Notes: a model not told the origin generated them from the sequence alone. A stretch of 8,473 nucleotides of DNA from Bacteroidota bacterium (GCA_030540495.1 JAUNWC010000051.1:1-8473); one strand, 5' to 3'; numbered from the stretch's first letter, positions 1 through 6,513 are shown. Numbers and translations are program-made.

Positions 1-396
1 AAAAACATCTTCGCTTTTGTCAAACAATCTATAAACAAGATAATCTCCATTTTTGTTTTTGGATTGAACAAAACCAAAATTCTCAAATTCTCCACTCTCC
101 GACATTATTGCCCAAGTAAATATTTTGAATTGTTTGTCAGGAGAAACCAATATATTTATATTTCTTAAGGTAGGAAAGTTGTAAGAAAAACTTTTTTCAA
201 AATTCAAAGCATCCTCTAAATTGGAAATAAATTTTTCATTAGCCAAAAAACGTTCATTGTCTGTTGTGGCCGAAAACATCTCCTCCATAAGAGGCTTAAG
301 TATTAACTCAAACCCCTGCATATTATAATTCTGAGCAAAACTTAGAGAGTAGCAAAAACTAAATATTAAAATAAAAATATTCTTTCTTCCTTTCAT
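1..396 (-). CDS. Secreted protein of unknown function (N-terminal part, runs off window)
   Basis: The first 132 codons are visible and the frame stays open to the window edge. Residues 1-21 form a classical Sec signal peptide: basic start MKGRKN, a hydrophobic core rich in Ile/Phe/Leu, then SFA with likely cleavage before Gln22. There is no lipobox cysteine, so the product is probably periplasmic or surface-exposed. The mature part contains the stretch NINILVSPDKQFKIFTW, a pattern I associate with poorly characterised Bacteroidota secreted proteins, but I recognise no domain with a known activity. An in-frame ATG at 405 would add three residues (MII). I prefer the ATG at 396 because it gives the more typical signal peptide. 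The gene lies only 20 bp after the D12 methyltransferase and in the same direction, so it may be read through from the restriction-modification operon, although nothing ties its function to that system. Confidence 0.85.
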   Translation of the reverse strand, partial: MKGRKNIFILIFSFCYSLSFAQNYNMQGFELILKPLMEEMFSATTDNERFLANEKFISNLEDALNFEKSFSYNFPTLRNINILVSPDKQFKIFTWAIMSESGEFENFGFVQSKNKNGDYLVYRLFDKSEDVF

Positions 397-416
397 AATT
401 ATCATAAATTCATTTG

Positions 417-1487
417 TTATTTACAAACAACATAATGTAAATATTCGGTAGTAAAATTGGCTTTAATATGTCTTGTCTTTGATTCATTATCTGCTTTAAA
501 ACGATTATATTGTACCGAAAAGTATCCATATTCTCCTTTTTCTGTCATTATTTCTTTTATCTCATCAAACGTCAATAATCCTTCATTATTATAACTTAGA
601 AATATATACTTAGCATCAGCGTTCATTATTAAATCTTCAAAAGTGTCCTTTACTTTTCTTTTATTGCAATAATCAGATTTTTGATTAGAATAATCTCTCA
701 TTCCTGTTTTACCTTTTAGTAAAGGATTATCATACTTTGCAATAGTTTCTAAAACATGATAATTGGCAGAATATTGCCTTTGATTATACGGCGGGTCTAA
801 ATAAAGAATGTCCGTTTTGATTTTTCTTACTAATTTATTAGCATCTTCGTTATAAACTTCGTATTCTTGGTTGTTATAAATCATTTCCACTGGTTTCATT
901 GTAAGTGGTTTTTGAGCAGAGGCTTTTATCTTTTTTAGAAAAGCACCATAGACAGAAGCCGTATTGGCAACCTTATCAACATTCTCAATTAAAGTTGCCA
1001 AAAGAAAAAAATATTCTTCTTCTGTTATCTTACTTTCATTATACCATTGTTGAATTTTTATTCTTATTGTATCACACTTGGCTCCATTTTCATTTGTATA
1101 ATATAGTCTTTGATTTTCTTTCTCTTTTTCTCCTGCACAAAAATTGTTATATACAAATCCTTTTACACCATTAAGCCTGTTTAAATAATTGCAAACAACT
1201 TCTATTTTATTTTCCTTAAAAAGAACATTGTTGAGTTCTGGTATTTCTGTCTCTAAACCTTTAAATAAAAGAATTTTATGATTTGTAATATATTGGCGAT
1301 TTAATACATAACTATAATATTGAATATCATTAGCAATAATTCTATAACCTTTTCTTTTGAAATATTTGCCCACTACTCCTGTTCCTGCAAATAAATCACA
1401 AAATGTAGAGGGTTTATTACCTGTAATTTTAACTATACATTCGTCAATAAATGGCAATAGAGAATATTTAGAACCAATATAATTCAT
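417..1487 (-). CDS. D12-class adenine-N6 DNA methyltransferase of a type II R-M system
   Basis: This 356-residue protein is predicted to transfer a methyl group from S-adenosylmethionine to the N6 of adenine in a specific DNA site, protecting host DNA from the neighbouring nuclease. It opens with the family hallmark NYIGSK (residues 2-7). The AdoMet-binding motif I, DLFAGTGVVG, is at 31-40, and the catalytic motif IV, DPPY, at 231-234. The long stretch between them (about 70-220) would hold the target recognition domain, which is the alpha-class motif order of the D12 family. DPPY continues as NQRQYSANYH, an extended signature I recall from D12 enzymes of type II/IIS systems such as the FokI methylase. 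Length is normal to slightly long for the family and all key residues are intact. The gene starts 15 bp after the nuclease stop and is last in the three-gene cassette. The recognition sequence cannot be read from the protein. Confidence 0.93.
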   Translation of the reverse strand: MNYIGSKYSLLPFIDECIVKITGNKPSTFCDLFAGTGVVGKYFKRKGYRIIANDIQYYSYVLNRQYITNHKILLFKGLETEIPELNNVLFKENKIEVVCNYLNRLNGVKGFVYNNFCAGEKEKENQRLYYTNENGAKCDTIRIKIQQWYNESKITEEEYFFLLATLIENVDKVANTASVYGAFLKKIKASAQKPLTMKPVEMIYNNQEYEVYNEDANKLVRKIKTDILYLDPPYNQRQYSANYHVLETIAKYDNPLLKGKTGMRDYSNQKSDYCNKRKVKDTFEDLIMNADAKYIFLSYNNEGLLTFDEIKEIMTEKGEYGYFSVQYNRFKADNESKTRHIKANFTTEYLHYVVCK

Positions 1488-1502
1488 GTTTTCAGTTAAA
1501 TT

Positions 1503-2189
1503 TTATTCGCTATCCTCAGGATACAGTTGATTTAAGATATATTCCGAAGTTTTTTGCGAGGCTTCTTTTGTAACTTTCTTAATACTTTCTTTTCTATATT
1601 TCACAGGGTCATATTGATAACAACCTTCACAACCTAATTTGTCATCATAATTAAAACCTCCTCTGTAAAAAGAATATGGATTGCCTTTTATATTTTTTGC
1701 ATCCCAGCGTTGATTCGTCTCCTTACACTTTTTGCAAATCTGTCGTTTTATATCATTAGCGGCTTTACACAAAGGTTGAAAATCTTCCAAGCGTTGTGTT
1801 TGTATGTTAGACACTCTCCAATCATCTTTTCTGCCGTCCTTATGGTCAATTTCTATAATTGTATTTTCGCTTTTGCCATTCACTCCAAGCATTACACAAT
1901 TTTGCTGTTTATAATATTCCTTAATATCTTTGCGTATTGCTTGTTGAAAACTTTGATTAATATTAAAGCCTATAAGTCTTATTGCGTCAATGGAATTTCC
2001 TTTTGTTTTAGATTTATCAACTTTCAATAAATACTTTTTCGCAAGTGTTGAAGACTTTCTACACCAAGAACCTCCGTTACCTAATTGTAAATCTTTATAT
2101 TTTCCAACAAATTCAGTAACATCTACCCACCGGGTCACTCCTTTTTCGTTAGGTTTTGCTAATTCTAAAAATAATTCTGTTTTTGTCAT
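1503..2189 (-). CDS. HNH-type type II restriction endonuclease with zinc-knuckle cysteines
   Basis: This 228-residue protein is most likely the nuclease of the cassette, cutting unmethylated DNA at a specific site. The C-terminal half carries an HNH (beta-beta-alpha metal) core. IEIDHKDGRKDD spans residues 112-123, with Asp115-His116 as the metal/general-base pair. Asn128 follows in VSNIQTQ, and the closing helix LCKAANDIKRQ (140-150) holds Asn145 and Lys148. Two cysteine pairs, CKKC at 152-155 and CEGC at 187-190, probably bind one structural zinc. Residues 1-105 have no recognisable domain and may recognise DNA. From memory, the DH..DG, DFQPL.KAAND and GC.GC..YDP pattern resembles MboII-type HNH restriction enzymes, but the protein is much shorter than MboII. 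It lies between two methyltransferases, 3 bp after one and 15 bp before the other, which supports the call. The ATG start has no strong ribosome-binding site. A bare TAnnTTTG match at 2213-2220 could be an internal promoter but lacks a -33 box. Confidence 0.85.
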   Translation of the reverse strand: MTKTELFLELAKPNEKGVTRWVDVTEFVGKYKDLQLGNGGSWCRKSSTLAKKYLLKVDKSKTKGNSIDAIRLIGFNINQSFQQAIRKDIKEYYKQQNCVMLGVNGKSENTIIEIDHKDGRKDDWRVSNIQTQRLEDFQPLCKAANDIKRQICKKCKETNQRWDAKNIKGNPYSFYRGGFNYDDKLGCEGCYQYDPVKYRKESIKKVTKEASQKTSEYILNQLYPEDSE

Positions 2190-2192
2190 TTC

Positions 2193-2981
2193 TCAAAATT
2201 CTTTTTTAAAAACAAAAATATATTCGTGCTTAAATAAAAAGTAATCACTCATCAACGCTCTATATTTCCAAATATTTTGTTGTCCTAATTTTCCTCTGTT
2301 ACCTTCAATGTTTTTAACAATGATACCTTTTAGTTTTACTTTAAAATTCTTTTTAATAGCATACATTACATAAGAACCTAAAGGGATAACTTCACTATTT
2401 TTATAAACATCGCCCATAACAATAGCAAAATACTTGTTTTTAGAAAGATACTGCAAAGCATTTTTTAAAGAAATAACTATCTTGTTAAGAAAAGTGTCTA
2501 AATCAGAAATATTAGATAAATCATTCTTCTGTTCTGTGAATTTAACAATGTCTAAGTATGGAGGATGCGCTATAATGAAATCCACTTTGTTTCTTCCTAA
2601 AAAATTAAAGTTATTAATTATTTTAGTATTAAAAGAACCAGTATCTGTTACATCACAATTATTGATTACATATTTTGTTTTAGAATCTTGCATCTTATTA
2701 TTTACGTAATCTATAATTTGCTGATTAATATCAAAACCAATGTATTGTCTATTTAATTTTTCGCATTCAAATAACGTTGTCCCACTGCCAGAAAAAAGTT
2801 CTAAAACTACATCATTTTCTTTTGTATAACGAGAAATAAGTTGATAGGGAATTTGAGGAACAAAATTTCCGTGATAAACATTTGAATGTTTGCCTGCTTT
2901 ATCTCTTTCGTTGATTAGCCAAAGAGAATCAACGTTGATATCTGTTTGTTTCCAATTATCTTTTGTTATACCATTTTCCAT
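2193..2981 (-). CDS. AdoMet-dependent DNA methyltransferase with HPPY motif (N4-C or N6-A), R-M system
   Basis: This is the second DNA methyltransferase of the cassette, 262 residues from the ATG at 2981. A TTG one codon upstream is also possible; the frame is closed by TAG just beyond that. AdoMet motif I, ELFSGSGTT, is at 61-69 and is followed by YIGFDIN (80-86), a typical N6_N4 methyltransferase pair. A motif X-like region precedes it (about 37-52). The catalytic motif IV comes later as HPPY (139-142), so the order is X-I-IV, permuted relative to the common beta class. The first catalytic residue is His rather than the usual Asp (adenine) or Ser (cytosine), so the target base cannot be assigned. 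The C-terminal half carries GDVYKNSEVIPLG (about 190-202), GNRGK and NIWKYRAL (about 227-243), and ends with FKHEYIFVF, features I associate with a distinct subfamily. It is the first gene of the cassette, so protection would be made before cutting. Confidence 0.88.
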   Translation of the reverse strand: MENGITKDNWKQTDINVDSLWLINERDKAGKHSNVYHGNFVPQIPYQLISRYTKENDVVLELFSGSGTTLFECEKLNRQYIGFDINQQIIDYVNNKMQDSKTKYVINNCDVTDTGSFNTKIINNFNFLGRNKVDFIIAHPPYLDIVKFTEQKNDLSNISDLDTFLNKIVISLKNALQYLSKNKYFAIVMGDVYKNSEVIPLGSYVMYAIKKNFKVKLKGIIVKNIEGNRGKLGQQNIWKYRALMSDYFLFKHEYIFVFKKEF

Positions 2982-3006
2982 CAATCTCTATTATATAAAA
3001 GTATAA

Positions 3007-3813
3007 TTATCTAATCTCTATCTCCCCATAGAAGACTTTTTTTGCAGGACCTATTAGATATATATCCGAAAAAGAAGTATCATCTTTAAAAAATCTTACT
3101 TGTAAATCATTGTGTAAAGTGGATATTTTTATAGAATGATTGCCCATAGGAAAGTTATTCCTTATGGCATAGCAAAGAGCGGTGGCTGTTATTCCAGTAC
3201 CACAAGCCAAAGTCTCGCCCTCCACTCCTCTTTCGTAGGTTCTTATAAGCAAATGATTTTTGTTTATTTCTGTATAAAAGTTAATATTCGCTCCATTGTA
3301 TTTCTCAAATCTTTGGTCATATCTTAGTTGTCTGCCTCTTTGAAGAACATCTTCTTTTTTTACATCCAAGCAGGGTACAACAAAGTGAGAAGCGCCAGTA
3401 TTACACCAAATACCCTCAGAAAAAAAATCAAACTTAGCAACATTATTCATTTTTAAAGCAATGTTATCTCCTTGCAAAATTTCTGCACTATGCTCTCCAT
3501 CGGGAGCAAGAAATATGGTCTTATTGCCTTCTATTATTCCCATATCTTTGGCAAATCTTACTATACATCTTCCTCCATTGCCACACATCATTCCCGCACT
3601 ACCATCAGGATTAAAAAAACGCATAACAAAATCTATATTATTTCTTCCCTCTGCGTTGTTTTCCAAAAGCATTAATCCATCTGCTCCTATACCAAAATGC
3701 CTTAGACAAAGAGAGACAACACTCTCTTTGTCCAAGACCAATTTACTTATTCTATTGTCTATGATTATAAAATCATTGCCCGCACCTTCATATTTATAAA
3801 AATGCAATAACAT
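3007..3813 (-). CDS. dapF: Diaminopimelate epimerase
   Basis: DapF interconverts LL- and meso-diaminopimelate in the cytoplasm (EC 5.1.1.7), the penultimate step to lysine and the source of meso-DAP for peptidoglycan. It is a cofactor-free racemase using two cysteines as acid and base. Both are present: Cys77 in GMMCGNGGRC (74-83) and Cys204 in LACGTG (202-207), the latter preceded by ERGVEGE (194-200). The N-terminal YEGAGNDF (8-15) and FNPDGS (67-72) substrate-site motifs are also intact. The length of 268 residues is normal for the family. The ATG overlaps the TAA of the preceding gene by one base (TAATG), indicating translational coupling with the small membrane protein upstream. In Bacteroidales relatives I would expect dapL or another biosynthetic gene close by; here a restriction-modification cassette follows after 25 bp instead. 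Confidence 0.97.
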   Translation of the reverse strand: MLLHFYKYEGAGNDFIIIDNRISKLVLDKESVVSLCLRHFGIGADGLMLLENNAEGRNNIDFVMRFFNPDGSAGMMCGNGGRCIVRFAKDMGIIEGNKTIFLAPDGEHSAEILQGDNIALKMNNVAKFDFFSEGIWCNTGASHFVVPCLDVKKEDVLQRGRQLRYDQRFEKYNGANINFYTEINKNHLLIRTYERGVEGETLACGTGITATALCYAIRNNFPMGNHSIKISTLHNDLQVRFFKDDTSFSDIYLIGPAKKVFYGEIEIR

Positions 3814-4097
3814 TACTCAGTAGAATTTTGATTTGGCGATATTTCCTCTTGTTTTGGCAAAAGTTTATTAAGTTTGTCTTTCAATATGTTTAACTCTTCA
3901 ACACTATCATTCAGTTTTTGTGAAATTTGAATAGTTTTATACAAGATAAATATTACTGAGCAACAAACTATTATCAAACCCAAGCAAAACGTTACACCAA
4001 TTTCCTCTGCCGTTGCTCCTTGTATAATAATCATTGCTATGATTAACAAGCCAGCCAAAAGCATAGCAAAAAAATTCTTTAATGTTATTTTATTCAT
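3813..4097 (-). CDS. Small two-helix membrane protein of unknown function
   Basis: This 94-residue product has no domain I recognise. Two hydrophobic segments are clear: about residues 9-26 (FFAMLLAGLLIIAMIIIQ) and about 33-54 (rich in Ile/Val/Cys/Leu), separated by a short acidic turn (ATAEE). The remaining C-terminus, about 55-85, has heptad-like leucine/isoleucine spacing with many Lys/Glu and is probably a short coiled coil, followed by a polar tail rich in Gln, Asn and Ser. This gives a helical hairpin in the membrane with a cytoplasmic or periplasmic coiled coil. The gene starts 10 bp after the acyl-CoA synthetase stop and its stop overlaps the dapF start by one base, so it is almost certainly translated as part of that operon. 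The tight packing and sensible membrane topology argue that it is a real gene. The ATG at 4097 is the natural start. Confidence 0.8.
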   Translation of the reverse strand: MNKITLKNFFAMLLAGLLIIAMIIIQGATAEEIGVTFCLGLIIVCCSVIFILYKTIQISQKLNDSVEELNILKDKLNKLLPKQEEISPNQNSTE

Positions 4098-4107
4098 AAG
4101 GCAAAAA

Positions 4108-6171
4108 TTATTTTTCTATTCTTATACGAGCATCAACGGCTACTATGCTATCTTTTGTTCCAAGCAATGGATTAAGGTCCATTTCGGCTATTTCAGGAGC
4201 GGCTTGTACCAACGCAGAAACTCTTGCGATTTGGTCTGCATATAGGTCTTCATTTACACCCTCTTGCCCTCTTACTCCTTGAATAATCTTGTAACCTTTA
4301 AGACTCTTTATCATCTCTTTGGCTTCTTTAAGACCTATAGGAGCAAGATTGGAACGCACATCTTTTAACACCTCTATAAATATACCTCCCAAGCCACAAA
4401 GCACTTGATGTCCAAACATTGGAGTACGAATAGCACCTATATAGATTTCTGTTCCAAAATACATATGATAACACTGTACGGCGTATGTATCTTTTATTTT
4501 GATAAGTCGTTGAAATTCTTTTCTTACGCTCTGTTCATCTTTTACATTCAGAGAAACACCTCCAACATCGCTCTTGTGTACAGGTCCTACAACCTTCATA
4601 ACCACAGGATAACCAACTTTGTTTGCAAAATCTACTATCTCCTGCTCATTATCAGAGGAGATATCATTGTAGTGAGAAATGCCCGCTATGTCAAACAATT
4701 CGTTTGCTTTCTTTACATCTATATAGCCGTTCTCACAAGTATCTATTACTTTTCTGATTTTCTCAACATCTATTTTTACAAGGTCGTCTTCTGTTGCAGG
4801 TGTAGGAGTTACAACTATTCTACCAACAGCATTACCAAACACTGTTTCATCTGGGAAATAAGTATGTCCTTTGCTAACAAAATCTTTTACCTCATCACCT
4901 GCCACAAGGGTTGAAGGCAAAATAGGGAAAATAGGTTTTTTGCAAGTATTTATTTTTTCGTGTATAACATTGTAAGCATCATAGTTAGGCACCAAGCCCG
5001 GCGTACCAAATATAACACACATAGCATCTATTTCTGGCATTTGCTTATCAACCGTTTCTATTATGGTACCCAATTGCTCAGGTGTTCCCGTTGCAAGAAA
5101 ATCTATAGGGTTAGCCACAGAGGAGCCTGGAAATAGTTTTGTCAATAATTCATCAGCAACCTTTCCTTCTATTTTTGGAATATTCATTCCACATTTGCTC
5201 AAAGCATCCGTAAGCATAACAGCGGGACCTCCAGCATGAGTAATAATTGCTATATTGTTTCCTTCAAATCTTGGATATGTAAAAATGGCTGCCACTGTGC
5301 AAAGTTCTTCTCTACCATAACAACGTACTATACCTGCCTTGCGGAACAAAGCATCCACAGCCACATCGTCCGTAGCCAAAGCACCTGTATGAGAAGATGC
5401 AGCTCTTGAACCCGCAACACTACTACCAGCCTTTACTGCCACTATTCTACAACCTTTACCTATAAGACTTTTTGCGTGTTTTAATAGTTTTTGTGGTTGT
5501 TTGATGTTTTCTATATAAAGCATTATAACTTTGGAAGAAGTTTTTGGGTCAAATACCTCATCGTGATATTCCAACAAATCCTCTATGCCAAGTTGTGCAG
5601 AATTACCTACAGCCCAACAATGATTGAAATGCAATCCCTGTTGTTTACCTATATCCATAATAAAACAACCTGTTGCTCCCGAGCCTGTTATAAAATCTAC
5701 TCCCTTAGGTGAAGGCTCAGAGAAAGGTTGAGAGAATATAGCATGATGATAAGGGGTAAAAACTCCTGTGCAGTTAGGTCCTATCAAACAAGCGTTATTC
5801 TCCTCTATAACTTTTACTATTCTTTGCTCCAATTCCTTGCCTTCGTGTGATTCTTCTCCAAAACCTGCAGAAATAATAATAAAGGCTTTTGTTCCTTTCT
5901 CTCTTGCCAAAACCTCAACAGTATGTTCAGCAAACTTTGCCGCTATGGCAAGCACAGCCAAATCCACCTGAGGCAAATCCTCTACTTGTTTATAACATTT
6001 TATGCCTTGAATCTCCTCTGCCTTAGGATTAACCGTATAAAGTTGTCCTTTAAAGTTTCCTTCCTTTATGTTCCTAACCAAGGCACCACCCGGTTTTGTT
6101 GTATCATCGCTTGCTCCAACAACAACTATGCTTTTTGGATTTACAAGTTCTTTTGTTACCTTTGTACTCAT
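4108..6171 (-). CDS. Acetate/acyl-CoA ligase (ADP-forming), fused alpha-beta subunits
   Basis: This single-chain ADP-forming acyl-CoA synthetase (687 residues) is expected to catalyse acetyl-CoA + ADP + Pi to acetate + CoA + ATP (EC 6.2.1.13 type), conserving energy during fermentation in the cytoplasm. The domain order is as expected. A CoA-binding Rossmann domain (about 8-100) begins SIVVVGASDDTTKPGGA. A flavodoxin-like succinyl-CoA-ligase domain (about 155-290) holds the phosphorylated catalytic His261 in SSHTGALA. A second ligase domain (about 303-450) contains THAGGPAVM and NPIDFLATGT. The ATP-grasp domain (about 470-687) carries VMKVVGPVHKSDVGGV (524-539) with His532, GLGGIFIEVLKDV and EMDLNPLLG. 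No GNAT acetyltransferase domain is attached, unlike Pat-type relatives. Length and sequence agree closely with what I remember of Bacteroidales homologues. Other short or branched acyl-CoAs are possible substrates. It leads an operon with the small membrane protein and dapF. An A-rich leader rather than a Shine-Dalgarno precedes the ATG. Confidence 0.95.
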   Translation of the reverse strand: MSTKVTKELVNPKSIVVVGASDDTTKPGGALVRNIKEGNFKGQLYTVNPKAEEIQGIKCYKQVEDLPQVDLAVLAIAAKFAEHTVEVLAREKGTKAFIIISAGFGEESHEGKELEQRIVKVIEENNACLIGPNCTGVFTPYHHAIFSQPFSEPSPKGVDFITGSGATGCFIMDIGKQQGLHFNHCWAVGNSAQLGIEDLLEYHDEVFDPKTSSKVIMLYIENIKQPQKLLKHAKSLIGKGCRIVAVKAGSSVAGSRAASSHTGALATDDVAVDALFRKAGIVRCYGREELCTVAAIFTYPRFEGNNIAIITHAGGPAVMLTDALSKCGMNIPKIEGKVADELLTKLFPGSSVANPIDFLATGTPEQLGTIIETVDKQMPEIDAMCVIFGTPGLVPNYDAYNVIHEKINTCKKPIFPILPSTLVAGDEVKDFVSKGHTYFPDETVFGNAVGRIVVTPTPATEDDLVKIDVEKIRKVIDTCENGYIDVKKANELFDIAGISHYNDISSDNEQEIVDFANKVGYPVVMKVVGPVHKSDVGGVSLNVKDEQSVRKEFQRLIKIKDTYAVQCYHMYFGTEIYIGAIRTPMFGHQVLCGLGGIFIEVLKDVRSNLAPIGLKEAKEMIKSLKGYKIIQGVRGQEGVNEDLYADQIARVSALVQAAPEIAEMDLNPLLGTKDSIVAVDARIRIEK

Positions 6172-6224
6172 ATTTTATATTATTCTTTTTATTTGTAATG
6201 ATATTATTAGCACTACGTCAAATG

Positions 6225-6255
6225 CAAAATTAGTTAAAAATAGTGAAAAAACAAT
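6225..6255 (-). promoter_or_regulatory. Putative promoter of the acyl-CoA synthetase-dapF operon
   Basis: On the minus strand, TAATTTTG (6225-6232) fully matches the Bacteroidota -7 consensus TAnnTTTG. ATTG (6252-6255) lies 19 bp upstream, the expected distance for the -33 TTTG box, and matches it at three of four bases. The start of transcription would be near 6215-6219, giving a leader of about 45 bases before the ATG at 6171. The match to known consensus and the position make it plausible, but no experiment supports it and the genome is AT-rich. Confidence 0.5.
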
Positions 6256-6312
6256 ACTTTACTCAATTTATCTTTCTTCTCAAAAGATTTTATCCAAAAG
6301 TTATTCTTCTTC

Positions 6313-6345
6313 ACAATATTTTTCCTACCTTTGCAAAAATATTGT
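6313..6345. repeat. Perfect 11-bp inverted repeat around the tRNA promoter -7 box
   Basis: ACAATATTTTT (6313-6323) and its exact reverse complement AAAAATATTGT (6335-6345) are separated by 11 bases. The spacer contains the whole -7 element TACCTTTG. There is no T-run on either strand directly after it, so it is not an ordinary terminator. It could be an operator, a cruciform-prone promoter region, or an AT-rich coincidence. Confidence 0.6.
6326..6333 (+). promoter_or_regulatory. Putative -7 element of the tRNA-Arg promoter
   Basis: TACCTTTG matches the Bacteroidota -7 consensus TAnnTTTG exactly and ends 27 bp before the mature tRNA 5' end, leaving a short leader for RNase P to remove. The expected -33 TTTG position (about 6301-6306) is only T-rich (TTATTC), so the upstream half is weak. 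It lies inside the spacer of a perfect inverted repeat. Confidence 0.55.
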
Positions 6346-6360
6346 ATTTACAACAATTTT

Positions 6361-6432
6361 GCTTCCGTAGTTTAATGGATAAAATTTCAGATTCCGGTTC
6401 TGACGATGAGAGTTCGATTCTCTCCGGAGGTA
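6361..6432 (+). tRNA. tRNA-Arg, anticodon CCG
   Basis: A complete cloverleaf of 72 nt can be folded by eye. The acceptor arms GCTTCCG (6361-6367) and CGGAGGT (6425-6431) pair with two G-U pairs, and the discriminator is A6432. The D-arm GTTT...AAAT carries the conserved GG. The anticodon stem TCAGA/TCTGA closes a loop TTCCGGT, placing CCG at positions 34-36, which reads the arginine codon CGG. The T-arm GAGAG-TTCGATT-CTCTC has the standard loop. The variable loop is four bases. CCA is not encoded (genomic CAA follows the discriminator), so the end must be added by the CCA-adding enzyme. It is the only gene on the plus strand, divergent from the acyl-CoA synthetase and convergent with the SGNH esterase. 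Confidence 0.95.
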
Positions 6433-6479
6433 CAAGAGGATATTATTTTTATAGTTTACAATAAGTTAGCATATATTAT

Positions 6480-6508
6480 AAAAAATTAGATATGGTTACT
6501 TAACATAT
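6480..6508 (-). terminator. Weak intrinsic terminator-like hairpin after the SGNH esterase gene
   Basis: Reading the minus strand just after the esterase stop, ATATGTTA and TAACCATAT can form a seven-pair stem with one bulged base and a four-base loop (6490-6508). After a short spacer comes a run of six T (6485-6480). The position suits a terminator, but the stem has only one G-C pair, so efficiency is doubtful. Confidence 0.3.
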
Positions 6509-6513
6509 AGAAT

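Noticed and set aside
2982..3006. Dedicated promoter for the restriction cassette in the dapF gap
   Set aside because: The 25-bp gap has only an imperfect TACTTTTA and no room for a -33 box outside dapF; no convincing element in the end of dapF either.
3461..3799. 112-codon plus-strand open frame
   Set aside because: Fully antisense to dapF, including the codons of its active-site Cys77; no recognisable protein features.
4405..4914. 169-codon plus-strand open frame
   Set aside because: Lies entirely antisense to the well-supported acyl-CoA synthetase, and its translation is rich in Tyr/Cys/Phe with no domain; a complementary-strand artefact.
6342..6353. Second small palindrome TTGTA-TT-TACAA
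   Set aside because: Only five base pairs with a two-base spacer, AT-rich and without placement relative to a known element.
6361..6432. tRNA gene as an integration (att) site of a mobile element
   Set aside because: No second copy of the tRNA 3' end is seen in the window and no integrase flanks it; the restriction cassette lies more than 3 kb away.
6243..6464. Plus-strand open frame of 73 codons across the tRNA
   Set aside because: It runs through the promoter region and the whole tRNA-Arg gene, so coding is very unlikely.
6446..6484. AT-only inverted repeat TTTTTATA / TATAAAAA after the tRNA as a terminator
   Set aside because: Eight A-T pairs with a 23-base loop would be too unstable; likely chance in AT-rich spacer.
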